This document shows, in pieces, positions 8,741 through 18,195 of a stretch of DNA of 64,000 nucleotides (position 1 is its first letter; each line of letters opens with the position of its first letter). The notes beneath the pieces are model-generated. The model was not told where the DNA came from. It made no database searches and worked only from the letters and a program-made list of their open reading frames with translations. The stretch spans positions 1 through 64,000 of the forward strand of contig CANGNF010000026.1 of NCBI GenBank assembly GCA_947455205.1. The letters run 5' to 3'. The position numbers and the translations under genes were made by a program. The DNA is from Acetobacteraceae bacterium (GTDB taxonomy: Bacteria; Pseudomonadota; Alphaproteobacteria; Acetobacterales; Acetobacteraceae).

Positions 8741-10537
8741 ATGTCCGCCACGCTTCAGACCGCCGCCTCCGCCGCCGAGACCATGTCGGGCGCCGAGATC
8801 GTGCTTCGCGCGCTGAAGGAACAGGGCGTCGAGGTCATCTTCGGCTACCCCGGCGGCGCGGTATTGCCGCTGTACGACGCGCTGTTCAACCAGAACGCCA
8901 TTCGCCACATCCTGGTGCGGCATGAGCAGGCGGCGGTGCATGCGGCCGAGGGCTATGCCCGCAGCACCGGCAAGGTGGGCTGCGTGCTGGTCACCTCCGG
9001 CCCCGGCGCCACCAATGCGGTGACCGGCCTGCTGGACGCGCTGATGGACAGCGTGCCGCTGGTCTGCCTGACCGGCCAGGTGCCGACGCATCTGATCGGC
9101 AATGACGCCTTCCAGGAGGCCGACACCACCGGCATCACCCGCCCGGTGACCAAGCACAACTACCTGGTCAAGGACATCAAGAAGCTGGCCGGCGTGGTGC
9201 ACGAGGCGTTCTACGTCGCGCGCAGCGGCCGCCCCGGCCCGGTGGTGATTGACCTGCCGAAGGACATCCTGATCGGGCAGGGGCCGTACAGCGAGGCGCC
9301 GACCGCGCCGCACCGCAGCTACCGCCCGCAGCGGGAGCCGAATGCCGAGCTGGTGGCGCAGGCGGTGAAGCTGCTGAAGGGCGCCAAGCGGCCGATCGTG
9401 TATGCCGGCGGCGGCGTGGTGAATGCCGGGCCGGAAGCCAGCCGGCTGCTGACCGAGTTCGTGCGCCTCACCGGCTTTCCCTGCACCAACACGCTGATGG
9501 GGCTGGGGACCTATCCCTCCACAGACCGGCAGTTCGTGGGCATGCTGGGCATGCACGGCACCTACGAAGCCAACCTGGCGATGCACGGCTGCGACGTGAT
9601 GCTGAATGTCGGCGCGCGGTTCGATGACCGGGTGACCGGGCGACTGAACGCCTTTGCGCCGACGGCCAAGAAGATCCATGTCGATATCGACCAGTCCAGC
9701 ATCAACAAGAACGTGCCGGTGGACATCGCCCTGGTCGGCGATGCCGGGCTGACGCTGAAGGCGCTGCTGGAGGCCTGGAAGGCCAGCGAGCAGCCGCAGC
9801 ACACCGGCGCGCTGGCGGAGTGGTGGACGCAGATCGAGGAATGGCGCGGCAAGGACTGCCTGCGCTATCGCCAGGAAGGCAGCATCATCAAGCCGCAGCA
9901 CGCCATCCGGCGGCTGTACGAGATCACGCGCGAGGGTGGCCGCGACACCTTCATCACCACCGAAGTCGGCCAGCACCAGATGTGGGCGGCGCAGTATTTC
10001 GGCTTCGAGAAGCCGAACCGCTGGATGACCTCGGGCGGGCTCGGCACCATGGGCTACGGCCTGCCGGCGGCGATGGGGGTGCAGATCGCCAACCCGGATG
10101 CGCTGGTTATCGACATCGCCGGCGAGGCCAGCATCCTGATGAACATCCAGGAGATGGCGACGCTGGCGCAGTACCGCCTGCCGGTGAAGGTCTTCATCCT
10201 GAACAACGAGTACATGGGCATGGTGCGGCAGTGGCAGGAACTGCTGCATGGCGGCCGGTACTCGGAGAGCTACAGCGCGGCGCTGCCCGACTTCGTCAAG
10301 CTGGCGGACAGCTTCCATGCCCGCGGCCTGCGCGTGACGCGGCCGGAGGATTTGGATGCCGGCATCCGCGAGATGCTGGCCCATCCGGGCCCGGTCATCA
10401 TGGATTGCGCGGTGGCCAAGGACGAGAACTGCTTCCCGATGATCCCCTCCGGCGCCGCCCATAACGAGATGATCCTGGGGCCGGACCAGGAGGGCGGCGT
10501 GAAGGGCGTGACGGACGAAGGCAAGGTACTGGTCTAG
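8741..10537 (+). CDS. ilvB: Acetolactate synthase, large (catalytic) subunit
   Basis: TPP/FAD enzyme making 2-acetolactate or 2-aceto-2-hydroxybutyrate, first common step of valine, leucine and isoleucine synthesis. The N-terminal TPP domain holds VEVIFGYPGGAVLPLYDAL and the catalytic Glu in LVRHEQAAVHAAEGYAR. The central FAD domain has RFDDRVTG. The C-terminal TPP domain reads DIAGEASILMN...LNNEYMGMVRQW, with GEA where the usual TPP/Mg motif is GDG. Start chosen at 8741 because GGAAAG (8725-8730) precedes it; an in-frame ATG at 8702 lies in a hairpin loop. First gene of ilvB-ilvH-ilvC. Confidence 0.96.
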   Translation: MSATLQTAASAAETMSGAEIVLRALKEQGVEVIFGYPGGAVLPLYDALFNQNAIRHILVRHEQAAVHAAEGYARSTGKVGCVLVTSGPGATNAVTGLLDALMDSVPLVCLTGQVPTHLIGNDAFQEADTTGITRPVTKHNYLVKDIKKLAGVVHEAFYVARSGRPGPVVIDLPKDILIGQGPYSEAPTAPHRSYRPQREPNAELVAQAVKLLKGAKRPIVYAGGGVVNAGPEASRLLTEFVRLTGFPCTNTLMGLGTYPSTDRQFVGMLGMHGTYEANLAMHGCDVMLNVGARFDDRVTGRLNAFAPTAKKIHVDIDQSSINKNVPVDIALVGDAGLTLKALLEAWKASEQPQHTGALAEWWTQIEEWRGKDCLRYRQEGSIIKPQHAIRRLYEITREGGRDTFITTEVGQHQMWAAQYFGFEKPNRWMTSGGLGTMGYGLPAAMGVQIANPDALVIDIAGEASILMNIQEMATLAQYRLPVKVFILNNEYMGMVRQWQELLHGGRYSESYSAALPDFVKLADSFHARGLRVTRPEDLDAGIREMLAHPGPVIMDCAVAKDENCFPMIPSGAAHNEMILGPDQEGGVKGVTDEGKVLV

Positions 10538-10593
10538 TCAACCAGCGCGTTCCGTGCCATTGGCGCCGCCGCAAGGGGGCGTCCTCGCTCCTC

Positions 10594-12176
<1,583 letters not shown>

Positions 12177-12189
12177 CGTTCTTCGCCTT

Positions 12190-12221
12190 GGCGCCGAGGC
12201 TTTTTTTGGGCCTCAAGCGCC
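12190..12221 (+). terminator. Hairpin after ilvC
   Basis: GGCGC (12190-12194) pairs with GCGCC (12217-12221), and inside it GAGGC (12196-12200) pairs with GCCTC (12210-12214); the seven-T run is in the loop, not after the stem. It lies 14 bases past the ilvC stop. Together with the stem at 12273-12290 it probably marks the operon end. Confidence 0.5.
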
Positions 12222-12272
12222 GTCGGGCCAAAGGCACGCCTCTGGCGTGACGCCATCCGGCCGCTTGGCTTG

Positions 12273-12290
12273 CGTGCGCATAAGCGCACG
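12273..12290. terminator. Second stem-loop downstream of ilvC
   Basis: Perfect 7-bp stem CGTGCGC/GCGCACG around an ATAA loop. No T-run follows. The remaining gap up to 12443 carries no recognisable gene; a TTAGGG doublet at 12357-12368 looks accidental. Confidence 0.45.
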
Positions 12291-12443
12291 TCGCGCATTC
12301 GCGCTCTCGGGCCTTTCGGTCCGCCTGAGTCCGCGCCACGGCGTTCGCGTCCGCGGTTAGGGTTAGGGTAGTTCTGATGGGGAGGGGCCGTGGTGGTGAC
12401 ACCGCGGCCTTTTCTGTTAGCGTTCCGGAAAATGGAGGAACGC

Positions 12444-13406
12444 ATGTCCATCACCCGTCGCGGGCTGGTGCTGACAACGCTGGCCACGCCCGCCCTGGCG
12501 CAGGGCCGGCTGCCGCTGGCGCGCATGCTGGTCGGCTTTCCCGCCGGTGGCAGCGCCGACATTGTCGCCCGCCTGGTGGCGGAACGGCTGCGTGGCACCT
12601 ACGCCGCCAATGTCATCGTGGAGAACCGGCCCGGCGCTTCCGGCCGGCTGGCGGTGGAGGCGCTGAAGGCGGCCGAGCCGGATGGCACGACCATGCTGCT
12701 GAGTGCCAGCTCCATGCTTTCCCTGCTGCCGCACATCTACCCCGGCAGCACGCGCTACGACCCCTTCGCCGACTTCATCGCGGTGTGCAGCGCCGGCGGC
12801 TTTCCGCTGGGCATGGCCGCGGGGCCGCGCGCGGGCATGCCGACCACGCTGCGGCAGTTCACCGACTGGGGGAAGGGCCAGGCCGAGATCGGCTATTCCA
12901 GCCCTTCCGCCGGCACCACGCCGCATTTCCTCGGCATCCAGTTCGGCAAGGCGGCTGGGCTGAACATGACGCATGTCTCCTATCGCGGCAGCAGCCCGGC
13001 GATCCAGGACCTGATGGGCGGCACGCTGGGCGCCAGCTTCCACCCGATGGTGGACCTGGTGGGTGCCGCCGATGCGGGGCGGATCACCGTGCTGGCGGTG
13101 ACGGCGCCGGAGCGCATGGCGCGCTACCCCAATGTCGGCACCTTCGCCGAGCAGGGCTTTCCTCAATTCGCGTCGCGCGAATGGTTCGGCGTGTTCCTGC
13201 CGGCGCGCACGCCGGATGGCGTGGTGCAGGAGCTGAACCACCAGGTGCAGCGGATGAGCGCGACGGCCGACTACCAGGAGGCGCTGGCCCGCCTGGTGAT
13301 GACGCCGCTGCCGACCGGCACGCGGGAATTCGCCGGCATGCTGCGCGCGGATTGGAACCGCTGGGCCGCGGTGGTGCGCGACAGCGGCTTCAAGCCCGAG
13401 GATTAG
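12444..13406 (+). CDS. Bug/TctC-family tricarboxylate-type binding protein
   Basis: Periplasmic extracytoplasmic binding protein, 320 residues, of the Bug (TctC) family that feeds tripartite tricarboxylate transporters. A signal peptide (MSITRRGLVLTTLATPALAQG) is followed by MLVGFPAGGSADIVARL and VENRPGASGRLAVEAL, the conserved first two blocks, and SSPSAGTTPHFLG around the ligand site. ATG at 12444 has GGAGG (12434-12438) upstream; the frame extends further up to 12390 without support. No TctA/TctB membrane genes are present, as is common for this expanded family. The ligand is unknown. The cupin gene follows 56 bases on. Confidence 0.88.
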   Translation: MSITRRGLVLTTLATPALAQGRLPLARMLVGFPAGGSADIVARLVAERLRGTYAANVIVENRPGASGRLAVEALKAAEPDGTTMLLSASSMLSLLPHIYPGSTRYDPFADFIAVCSAGGFPLGMAAGPRAGMPTTLRQFTDWGKGQAEIGYSSPSAGTTPHFLGIQFGKAAGLNMTHVSYRGSSPAIQDLMGGTLGASFHPMVDLVGAADAGRITVLAVTAPERMARYPNVGTFAEQGFPQFASREWFGVFLPARTPDGVVQELNHQVQRMSATADYQEALARLVMTPLPTGTREFAGMLRADWNRWAAVVRDSGFKPED

Positions 13407-13462
13407 GGGATGCCGCCGCCGGCAGCGCGGTGCAAGCTGGCCGGCAGACAGGAGCGAATGCA

Positions 13463-13786
13463 ATGGCGGCACGTGGCGACTACCCCCTGGCGGGGCGCGA
13501 ATTGGTGGCGCAGGCCAATGGGCTGCGGATGCAGATCCTGACCCTGGCGGCCGGGCAGGAAGTGCCCTGGCACTGGCATACCGAGGTGACCGACACCTTC
13601 TTCTGCATGGAGGGGCCGCTGGTGATCGAGACCCGGTCGCCCACCGGCGAGACGGTGCTGCAGCCCGGCCAGATGCATGCGGTGCCCGCGCGCACGGCGC
13701 ACCGCGTGACGGGGCAGGGCGGTGGTCCCGCCAAATTCGCCATCCTGCAGGGGGTGGGTACCTACGACTTCATGCCCGTTGGCTAG
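13463..13786 (+). CDS. Small cupin-domain protein
   Basis: Single-domain cupin of 107 residues. The metal-binding cupin motif 1 is visible as VPWHWHTEVTDTFFCMEGPLVIE, giving HxH and the trailing Glu, and motif 2 as PGQMHAVPARTAHRVTG with its His. ATG at 13463 follows AGGAG (13450-13454) at 8 bases. It lies directly after the Bug-type binding protein and probably shares its transcript. It may be a small dioxygenase, isomerase or sensor; nothing in sequence decides. Confidence 0.8.
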   Translation: MAARGDYPLAGRELVAQANGLRMQILTLAAGQEVPWHWHTEVTDTFFCMEGPLVIETRSPTGETVLQPGQMHAVPARTAHRVTGQGGGPAKFAILQGVGTYDFMPVG

Positions 13787-13835
13787 GTTTACCCCTTGCC
13801 TCCGGCCCGGCGCTTCGCCTAGGGTCGGCGGCAAG

Positions 13836-13931
13836 ATGACCCTGCGTGCGCCCCTTTCCGCCCTGCTGACCGGCCCTTCGGCCGGCGGCACCGGCTGCGC
13901 GCTGCTCCTCCTTCGACTTACCCGCCCCTGA
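13836..13931 (+). CDS. leuL: leu operon leader peptide (31 residues)
   Basis: Short frame beginning MTLRAPLSALL and ending GCALLLLRLTRP-stop. The run of Leu codons CTG-CTC-CTC-CTT, then CGA, then CTT (13902-13919), sits just before the stop, as expected for a ribosome-stalling sensor of leucyl-tRNA. Nine of the 31 residues are Leu, and three of the last five Leu codons are CTC or CTT in a genome that otherwise uses CTG. It precedes leuA by 121 bases, and the stop codon lies in the 5' arm of one of two mutually exclusive stems. Confidence 0.78.
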   Translation: MTLRAPLSALLTGPSAGGTGCALLLLRLTRP

Positions 13932-13992
13932 GCGTGTCGCTCGGCTGACGCCGGCATCGCACTCAGGGGAAGCTGAGGCCGCGCTCGCGCGG
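13925..13992 (+). promoter_or_regulatory. Attenuator-type alternative stems upstream of leuA
   Basis: Three stems can form. Stem A pairs CCCCTGAG (13925-13932, spanning the leader stop) with CTCAGGGG (13962-13969), 8 bp perfect. Stem B pairs CTCAG (13962-13966) with CTGAG (13972-13976), using the same bases as A's 3' arm. Stem C is CCGCG/CGCGG at 13979-13992. A and B cannot coexist, the classical attenuation layout. No T-run follows C, so whether the switch acts on termination or on translation of leuA is open. Confidence 0.6.
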
Positions 13993-14052
13993 AGGCGCGC
14001 CCGGGAAGGGCTCGCACAGGGTAACGTCAGACATTCCAAGGAAATGCCACCG

Positions 14053-15630
14053 ATGGCCATCAATCACCCCAGCTTCGGCACGTTGGACGAAAACCGCGTC
14101 ATCTTCTTCGACACCACGCTGCGCGACGGCGAGCAGAGCCCCGGCTTCTCCATGAACCTGGAGGAGAAGCTGCGCATGGCGGAGGCGCTGGCCGAGCTGG
14201 GCGTGGATGTGATGGAGGCGGGCTTCGCCATCGCTTCGCCCGGCGACTTCGAGAGCGTGCAGGCGATTGCGCGCAAGTTCGCCAAGTCCGGCCCCGTTGT
14301 CGCCAGCCTGGGGCGCTGCAACACCGCGGATATCCTGAAGTCCGCCGAGGCGCTGAAGCCCGCGGCGCGCAAGCGCATCCACATCGTGTTGGCGACCAGC
14401 GACCTGCACATGCGGGTGAAGCTGAACATGAGCCGCGAGGACGTGCTGCAGCTGACGCATGACAGCGTGACGCTGGCGCGCCACCATGCCGAGGATGTGG
14501 AGTGGAGCGCCGAGGACGGCTCGCGCAGCGACCCCGACTTCCTGTGCAAGGTGGTCGAGGTGGCGATCCGCGCTGGCGCCACCACCATCAACATTCCGGA
14601 CACGGTGGGCTATTCGCTGCCGGCCGACATGGCGACGATCTTCGCCGACCTGCGCGCGCGCGTGCCTGGCATCGAGAACGTCGTGCTCTCCGCGCACAAC
14701 CACAACGACCTGGGGCTGGGCGTGGCGAACACGCTGGCCGCCATCCAGGCCGGGGCGCGCCAGGTGGAGGTGACCATCAACGGCATCGGCGAGCGTGCCG
14801 GCAATGCGTCGCTGGAAGAAGTCGCGATGGCGCTGCGCACACGCCACGACGCGCTGGGCTACAGCAACGGCATCGTCACGCCGAACATCCTGAAGACCTC
14901 CAAGCTGCTGGCGACGATCACCGGCTTCGACGTGCAGCCGAACAAGGCGATCGTCGGGCGCAACGCCTTCGCGCATGAAAGCGGCATCCACCAGGATGGC
15001 GTGCTGAAGGACCGCACGACCTACGAGATCATGACGCCGGAGAGCGTGGGCTGGTCCAACTCCTCGCTGGTGCTGGGCAAGCATTCCGGCCGCGCCGCCT
15101 TCAAGGACAAGCTGAAGGCGCTGGGCTACGGCGATGTCGGCGACAACCAGATGAACGACGCGTTCCGCCGCTTCAAGGTGATCGCCGACCTGAAGAAGGT
15201 GGTCTATGACGAGGACGTCGCCGCGCTGGTGGATGAGGAGTTCCGCCAGAATGACAGCGTCAAGCTGACCGCGCTGACCGTTGTCTCCGGCATGGGGCCG
15301 AAGCCGGTGGCGTCGCTGAGCCTGGAAGTGGATGGCGAGGTGGTGGAGGGCGTGGCCAAGGGCGATGGCGCCGTGGACGCGACCTTCAAGGCGCTGCAGC
15401 AGGCCTTCCCGCATGAGGCAGAGCTGAAGCTGTTCAGCGTGCAGGCCATTACCGAGGGCAGCGACGCGCAGGCGCGCGTGACCGTGCGGCTGGAGGAGAA
15501 GGGCAAGCTGGTGGATGGCCAGGGCGCGGACCCCGACACCATCGTGGCCGCGGCGCGCGCCTATGTGCACGCGCTGAACAAGCTGGTGGTCAAGCGCGCG
15601 CGGACGGCGCCGGAAGCGCTGACCGCCTGA
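14053..15630 (+). CDS. leuA: 2-Isopropylmalate synthase
   Basis: Condenses acetyl-CoA with 2-oxoisovalerate, the committed step of leucine synthesis. The TIM-barrel domain shows FFDTTLRDGEQSPGFSM (metal Asp and catalytic Arg), later LSAHNHNDLGLGVANTLAAI with the HxH metal ligands, and NGIGERAGNASLEEV. A C-terminal LeuA regulatory domain (from about residue 390) would bind leucine. ATG at 14053 has AAGGAA (14038-14043) 9 bases upstream; ATG at 14044 is too close to it. Expression is probably set by the upstream Leu-rich leader. It converges on nepR with only 18 bases between stops. Confidence 0.96.
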   Translation: MAINHPSFGTLDENRVIFFDTTLRDGEQSPGFSMNLEEKLRMAEALAELGVDVMEAGFAIASPGDFESVQAIARKFAKSGPVVASLGRCNTADILKSAEALKPAARKRIHIVLATSDLHMRVKLNMSREDVLQLTHDSVTLARHHAEDVEWSAEDGSRSDPDFLCKVVEVAIRAGATTINIPDTVGYSLPADMATIFADLRARVPGIENVVLSAHNHNDLGLGVANTLAAIQAGARQVEVTINGIGERAGNASLEEVAMALRTRHDALGYSNGIVTPNILKTSKLLATITGFDVQPNKAIVGRNAFAHESGIHQDGVLKDRTTYEIMTPESVGWSNSSLVLGKHSGRAAFKDKLKALGYGDVGDNQMNDAFRRFKVIADLKKVVYDEDVAALVDEEFRQNDSVKLTALTVVSGMGPKPVASLSLEVDGEVVEGVAKGDGAVDATFKALQQAFPHEAELKLFSVQAITEGSDAQARVTVRLEEKGKLVDGQGADPDTIVAAARAYVHALNKLVVKRARTAPEALTA

Positions 15631-15638
15631 CAGGCAGC

Positions 15639-15667
15639 GGGCGCGCCGCTACTTGCGTGGCGCGCCC
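15639..15667. terminator. Bidirectional hairpin between leuA and nepR
   Basis: Perfect 9-bp arms GGGCGCGCC (15639-15647) and GGCGCGCCC (15659-15667) with an 11-base loop that holds the nepR stop codon. It can serve both convergent genes. The same GGCGCG core recurs in the 4380 and 48354 arrays. Confidence 0.6.
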
Positions 15668-15924
15668 TTGTCCTGCTCGATCAGCCGGAGCAGTTCCTCC
15701 GGCACCGGTTCCTGCGCCACCGCGTCGTAGAGCTGATGCAGGCCGCGGTTGAGCCATAGCTCAAACGCCTGGTCCACCCCGGTGGGCGTTGCCCGAAAGC
15801 CGCGCTGGGGTGGCTTGCCACCCTGCCGGCCGTTACCCTTGCCATTGCCCTGCGCCATGCTGCCCGCCGCGCTCGACGGCGCGGCAGCGGGCGCCTGAAG
15901 CTCCGCCACCTCGCTCGGTGTCAT
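15649..15924 (-). CDS. nepR: NepR-type anti-sigma factor of the general stress response
   Basis: Small protein of 91 residues. Its second half, LWLNRGLHQLYDAVAQEPVP followed by EELLRLIEQ, fits the NepR helix pair that clamps the EcfG sigma factor; the first 45 residues are Ala/Gly/Gln-rich and look disordered, as in the family. It starts 6 bases after the ecfG stop, the usual ecfG-nepR pairing, with phyR nearby. By family knowledge, phosphorylated PhyR removes NepR from EcfG. The identification rests on the motif and the neighbours together and is strong. Confidence 0.87.
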   Translation of the reverse strand: MTPSEVAELQAPAAAPSSAAGSMAQGNGKGNGRQGGKPPQRGFRATPTGVDQAFELWLNRGLHQLYDAVAQEPVPEELLRLIEQDKGAPRK

Positions 15925-15930
15925 GGCACG

Positions 15931-16590
15931 CTACACCTCCGCGTGGGTTTCGCCAACGTCCTGCAACCAGCGGCTCCGCACCAGGGCGGGGGCGTTGGCC
16001 TGGCGTTCCTCGCCCATCAGCCAAGTCTGCAACTGGCGGCGGGCACGGAACACGCGGCTCTTGGCGGTGCCGACGGCGCAGCCGGTGGCCTCGGCGACTT
16101 CCTCGTAGGAAAGCCCCTGCAGCACCACCATGAACAGCGCCTCGCGCTGGTCGCTGGGCAGCTTGCCGAGCGCGACGCCGAGTTCCTTCAGGATCAGCCG
16201 GTCCTCATGCGCGCCGCTGACGGCGAAGGCCGAACTCGGCAGATCCTCGATGTCGGTCGTCTCGCGCTGCTTGCGCAGCGTGGAGATGAAGCGGTTGCGC
16301 AGGATGCGGTGCATCCACGCCGCGAAGTTGGTGCCGGGGGTGAAGCTGTTCTGCGCCGCCAGCGCATTGGCCACCGCGTCCTGCACCAGGTCTTCCGCCG
16401 CGGCGCGGTTGCGCGTCAGCGCCAGGGCCTGCACGCGCAGCTTGGGCAGCAGGGCGATCAGCGCGGCATGGAACACCTTCTGCGCCTCGCGCTGTTCCTC
16501 CGGCGTCAGGACGGGCCGAACGACGACCGGCGCCTCGATCTCACCCTCGTCCTCGTCATGCTCCAGCATCGTGTCGTTCAACGGGTCCAT
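15931..16590 (-). CDS. ecfG: EcfG-type general stress sigma factor
   Basis: Extracytoplasmic-function sigma factor of 219 residues. Region 2 is ALTRNRAAAEDLVQDAVANAL with the Asp-Leu-Val-Gln-Asp core; the WMHRILRNRFISTLRK block follows; region 4 is LPSDQREALFMVVLQGLSYEEVAEATGC then GTAKSRVFRARR. An acidic N-terminal extension precedes region 2. ATG at 16590 has AAGGA 9 bases upstream; the ATG at 16599 abuts that site. Linked to nepR (6-base gap), it is the sigma factor NepR should hold. It would drive stress genes from GGAAC...TT promoters. Confidence 0.9.
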   Translation of the reverse strand: MDPLNDTMLEHDEDEGEIEAPVVVRPVLTPEEQREAQKVFHAALIALLPKLRVQALALTRNRAAAEDLVQDAVANALAAQNSFTPGTNFAAWMHRILRNRFISTLRKQRETTDIEDLPSSAFAVSGAHEDRLILKELGVALGKLPSDQREALFMVVLQGLSYEEVAEATGCAVGTAKSRVFRARRQLQTWLMGEERQANAPALVRSRWLQDVGETHAEV

Positions 16591-16658
16591 GCGGTGCATT
16601 CCTTGCCTTGCATGGAGAGGAGTGATCGGCGCGGCGCTTGGGTTGCATGCTGTCTACG

Positions 16659-17186
16659 TCAGCCGGTCACAGCACCGAGAGTGGCGCCGAGCTGTCGCCG
16701 TGCGCGAGAGACGCGTGCCTTCATGGTGCCGACCGGCACGCCGCAGACCGCGGCGGCTTCCTCATGCGAAAGCCCTTGCGCGCCAACGAGGAGCAGCGCC
16801 TCTCGCAGCAACGGCGGCAGCGTGGCCAGCTGGCGTTGCAGGTCGCGCATCGCCGCCGGTGCTTCCTGCAAGGGCGGTGTCGGCGCCGGCTCCACGCTGT
16901 CGCGCAGCCGCGCCGCTTCGCGTTTCCGCAACCTGAGATGTTCATGGAAGGTGTTGCGGATAACCGCCAGGCACCAGGCGCGCAGGTTGACGCCGTCGCT
17001 GCGGTTATCCAATGCACGCAGCGTGCGCAGCACCGCTTCCTGCACCAGGTCGTCGGCCTCGGCGCGCGAACCGGCGAGGTAACGCGCGAAGGCGCGAAGC
17101 TCCGGCAACAATGCCGCGAGCGCGTTGCGCAAAGCGTGGTCCGTGGCTTGTTCCTGCACGGGAGCCTGCATATCAACAAGCGGCAT
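16659..17186 (-). CDS. Second ECF sigma factor in the stress locus
   Basis: ECF sigma factor of about 175 residues, smaller than the neighbouring EcfG and without its acidic N-terminus. Region 2 reads AGSRAEADDLVQEAVLRTLRAL, then AWCLAVIRNTFHEHLRLRKREAARL, and region 4 LPPLLREALLLVGAQGLSHEEAAAVCGVPVGTMKARVSRARR. The layout resembles EcfG-like paralogues that some alphaproteobacteria keep beside phyR. The start is uncertain: ATG at 17186 (MPLVDM), 17207 or 17171, none with a clear ribosome site. It is divergent from phyR across roughly 30 bases. Confidence 0.85.
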   Translation of the reverse strand: MPLVDMQAPVQEQATDHALRNALAALLPELRAFARYLAGSRAEADDLVQEAVLRTLRALDNRSDGVNLRAWCLAVIRNTFHEHLRLRKREAARLRDSVEPAPTPPLQEAPAAMRDLQRQLATLPPLLREALLLVGAQGLSHEEAAAVCGVPVGTMKARVSRARRQLGATLGAVTG

Positions 17187-17219
17187 GGATATGGATGAAC
17201 ACCGCATGAGCGAGACACG

Positions 17220-17954
17220 ATGAGCGCGCTGGATCGCGCCGCGTTGCTGCGCGCGTTGCCCTTTGCGCGGCGCTATGCGCGCGCGCTGACCGGCAGCCAG
17301 CAGCATGGCGACGCGCTGGTGGCGGAAGCGCTGCGCGGCGTGCTGGCGATGGCGCCGCCGGCCGGCGAGGGCGCGCTGCGCCTGGCGATCTACGCCGCGA
17401 TCAGCGAGGCCGCGCCGTATGAGGATGTGGTGCAGGAGATGACGAGCCTGCAGCGCAAGCTGCTGCTTCTGACCGCGCTGGAGGAGTTGCCGTTGGCCGA
17501 TGCGGCGCAGGCACTTCGCCTGACGATGGAGCAGGCCGAGCAGGAGTTGCGCGCCTCACGCGACAGGCTGCGCGCCGGCGCCGCGGCGCGTGTGCTGATC
17601 ATCGAGGACGAGCCGATCATCGCGCTGGATATCCAGGAGCTGGTGGAGCGCTGCGGGCACAGCGTGGTCGGCATCGCCGCGACCGAGCAGGAAGCGGTGG
17701 AGATGGCGCGGCGCGACCCGCCGACGCTGGTGCTGGCCGACATCAACCTGGGCGTGGGTGGCGATGGTGCCACGGCGGTGGCGCGGATCCTGCGGCATGT
17801 CAGCGTGCCCGTGATCTTCGTGACCGCGTATCCGGAGCGCCTGCTGACCGGCGAGGCGCTGGAGCCCGCCTTCGTCATCACCAAGCCGTTCGACCCGACG
17901 ACGCTGGCGGTGGCGACCTACCAGGCCGTCACGCGCGGTCTGCGACCCGTGTAG
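17220..17954 (+). CDS. phyR: PhyR-type anti-anti-sigma response regulator
   Basis: Protein of 244 residues joining a degenerate ECF sigma-like N-terminal domain (about 1-118) to a C-terminal receiver domain (about 123-240), the PhyR layout. In the receiver the acidic pair is in LIIEDEP (E129, D130), the phosphoacceptor is Asp174 in LADINLG, the switch Thr is in FVTAYPE and Lys222 in TKPFD. Once phosphorylated, PhyR binds NepR through its sigma-like domain and frees EcfG. No HWE/HisKA2 kinase gene is in the window, so the phosphate donor lies elsewhere. Confidence 0.95.
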   Translation: MSALDRAALLRALPFARRYARALTGSQQHGDALVAEALRGVLAMAPPAGEGALRLAIYAAISEAAPYEDVVQEMTSLQRKLLLLTALEELPLADAAQALRLTMEQAEQELRASRDRLRAGAAARVLIIEDEPIIALDIQELVERCGHSVVGIAATEQEAVEMARRDPPTLVLADINLGVGGDGATAVARILRHVSVPVIFVTAYPERLLTGEALEPAFVITKPFDPTTLAVATYQAVTRGLRPV

Positions 17955-17973
17955 ATGCTCCGCGCGCGGTGAT

Positions 17974-17997
17974 GGAACCGGCGGCGGCCGTGGCGTT
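17974..17997 (+). promoter_or_regulatory. EcfG-type promoter candidate upstream of the DUF1328 gene
   Basis: GGAAC (17974-17978) followed after 15 bases by CGTT (17994-17997), 34 bases before the DUF1328 ATG. Known EcfG promoters have GGAAC and CGTT 16-17 bases apart, so the spacing is one short. Location beside the stress locus supports it. Confidence 0.45.
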
Positions 17998-18030
17998 CTG
18001 CACAGGCAACGCAACCGCAGGGTGGACGCC

Positions 18031-18195
18031 ATGCTGTACTGGACGCTGATCTTCCTCGTCATCGCGCTCGTCGCCGGGTTGTTCGGCTTCGGCGGCATCG
18101 CCTCCGCCTCGGCCGGCATCGCCAAGATCCTGTTCGCGATCTTCCTGGTGCTGTTCCTGGTGTCGCTGATCTTCGGCGTCGCACGCGGGGCGTGA
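18031..18195 (+). CDS. DUF1328 small membrane protein
   Basis: 54-residue protein starting [20 protein letters not shown] with a second hydrophobic segment ([20 protein letters not shown]) and a short basic tail, the complete DUF1328 (YtjA-like) pattern: two membrane helices joined by a Gly/Ala/Ser turn. Function is unknown; family members are commonly found in stress regulons. An EcfG-type promoter candidate lies 34 bases upstream. Its stop overlaps the GTG start of the next gene by two bases, so the two are probably cotranscribed. Confidence 0.85.
   Translation: MLYWTLIFLVIALVAGLFGFGGIASASAGIAKILFAIFLVLFLVSLIFGVARGA

Noticed and set aside
12357-12368. TTAGGG doublet resembling a telomere repeat
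   Set aside because: Only two copies, in an internal chromosomal gap; consistent with chance.
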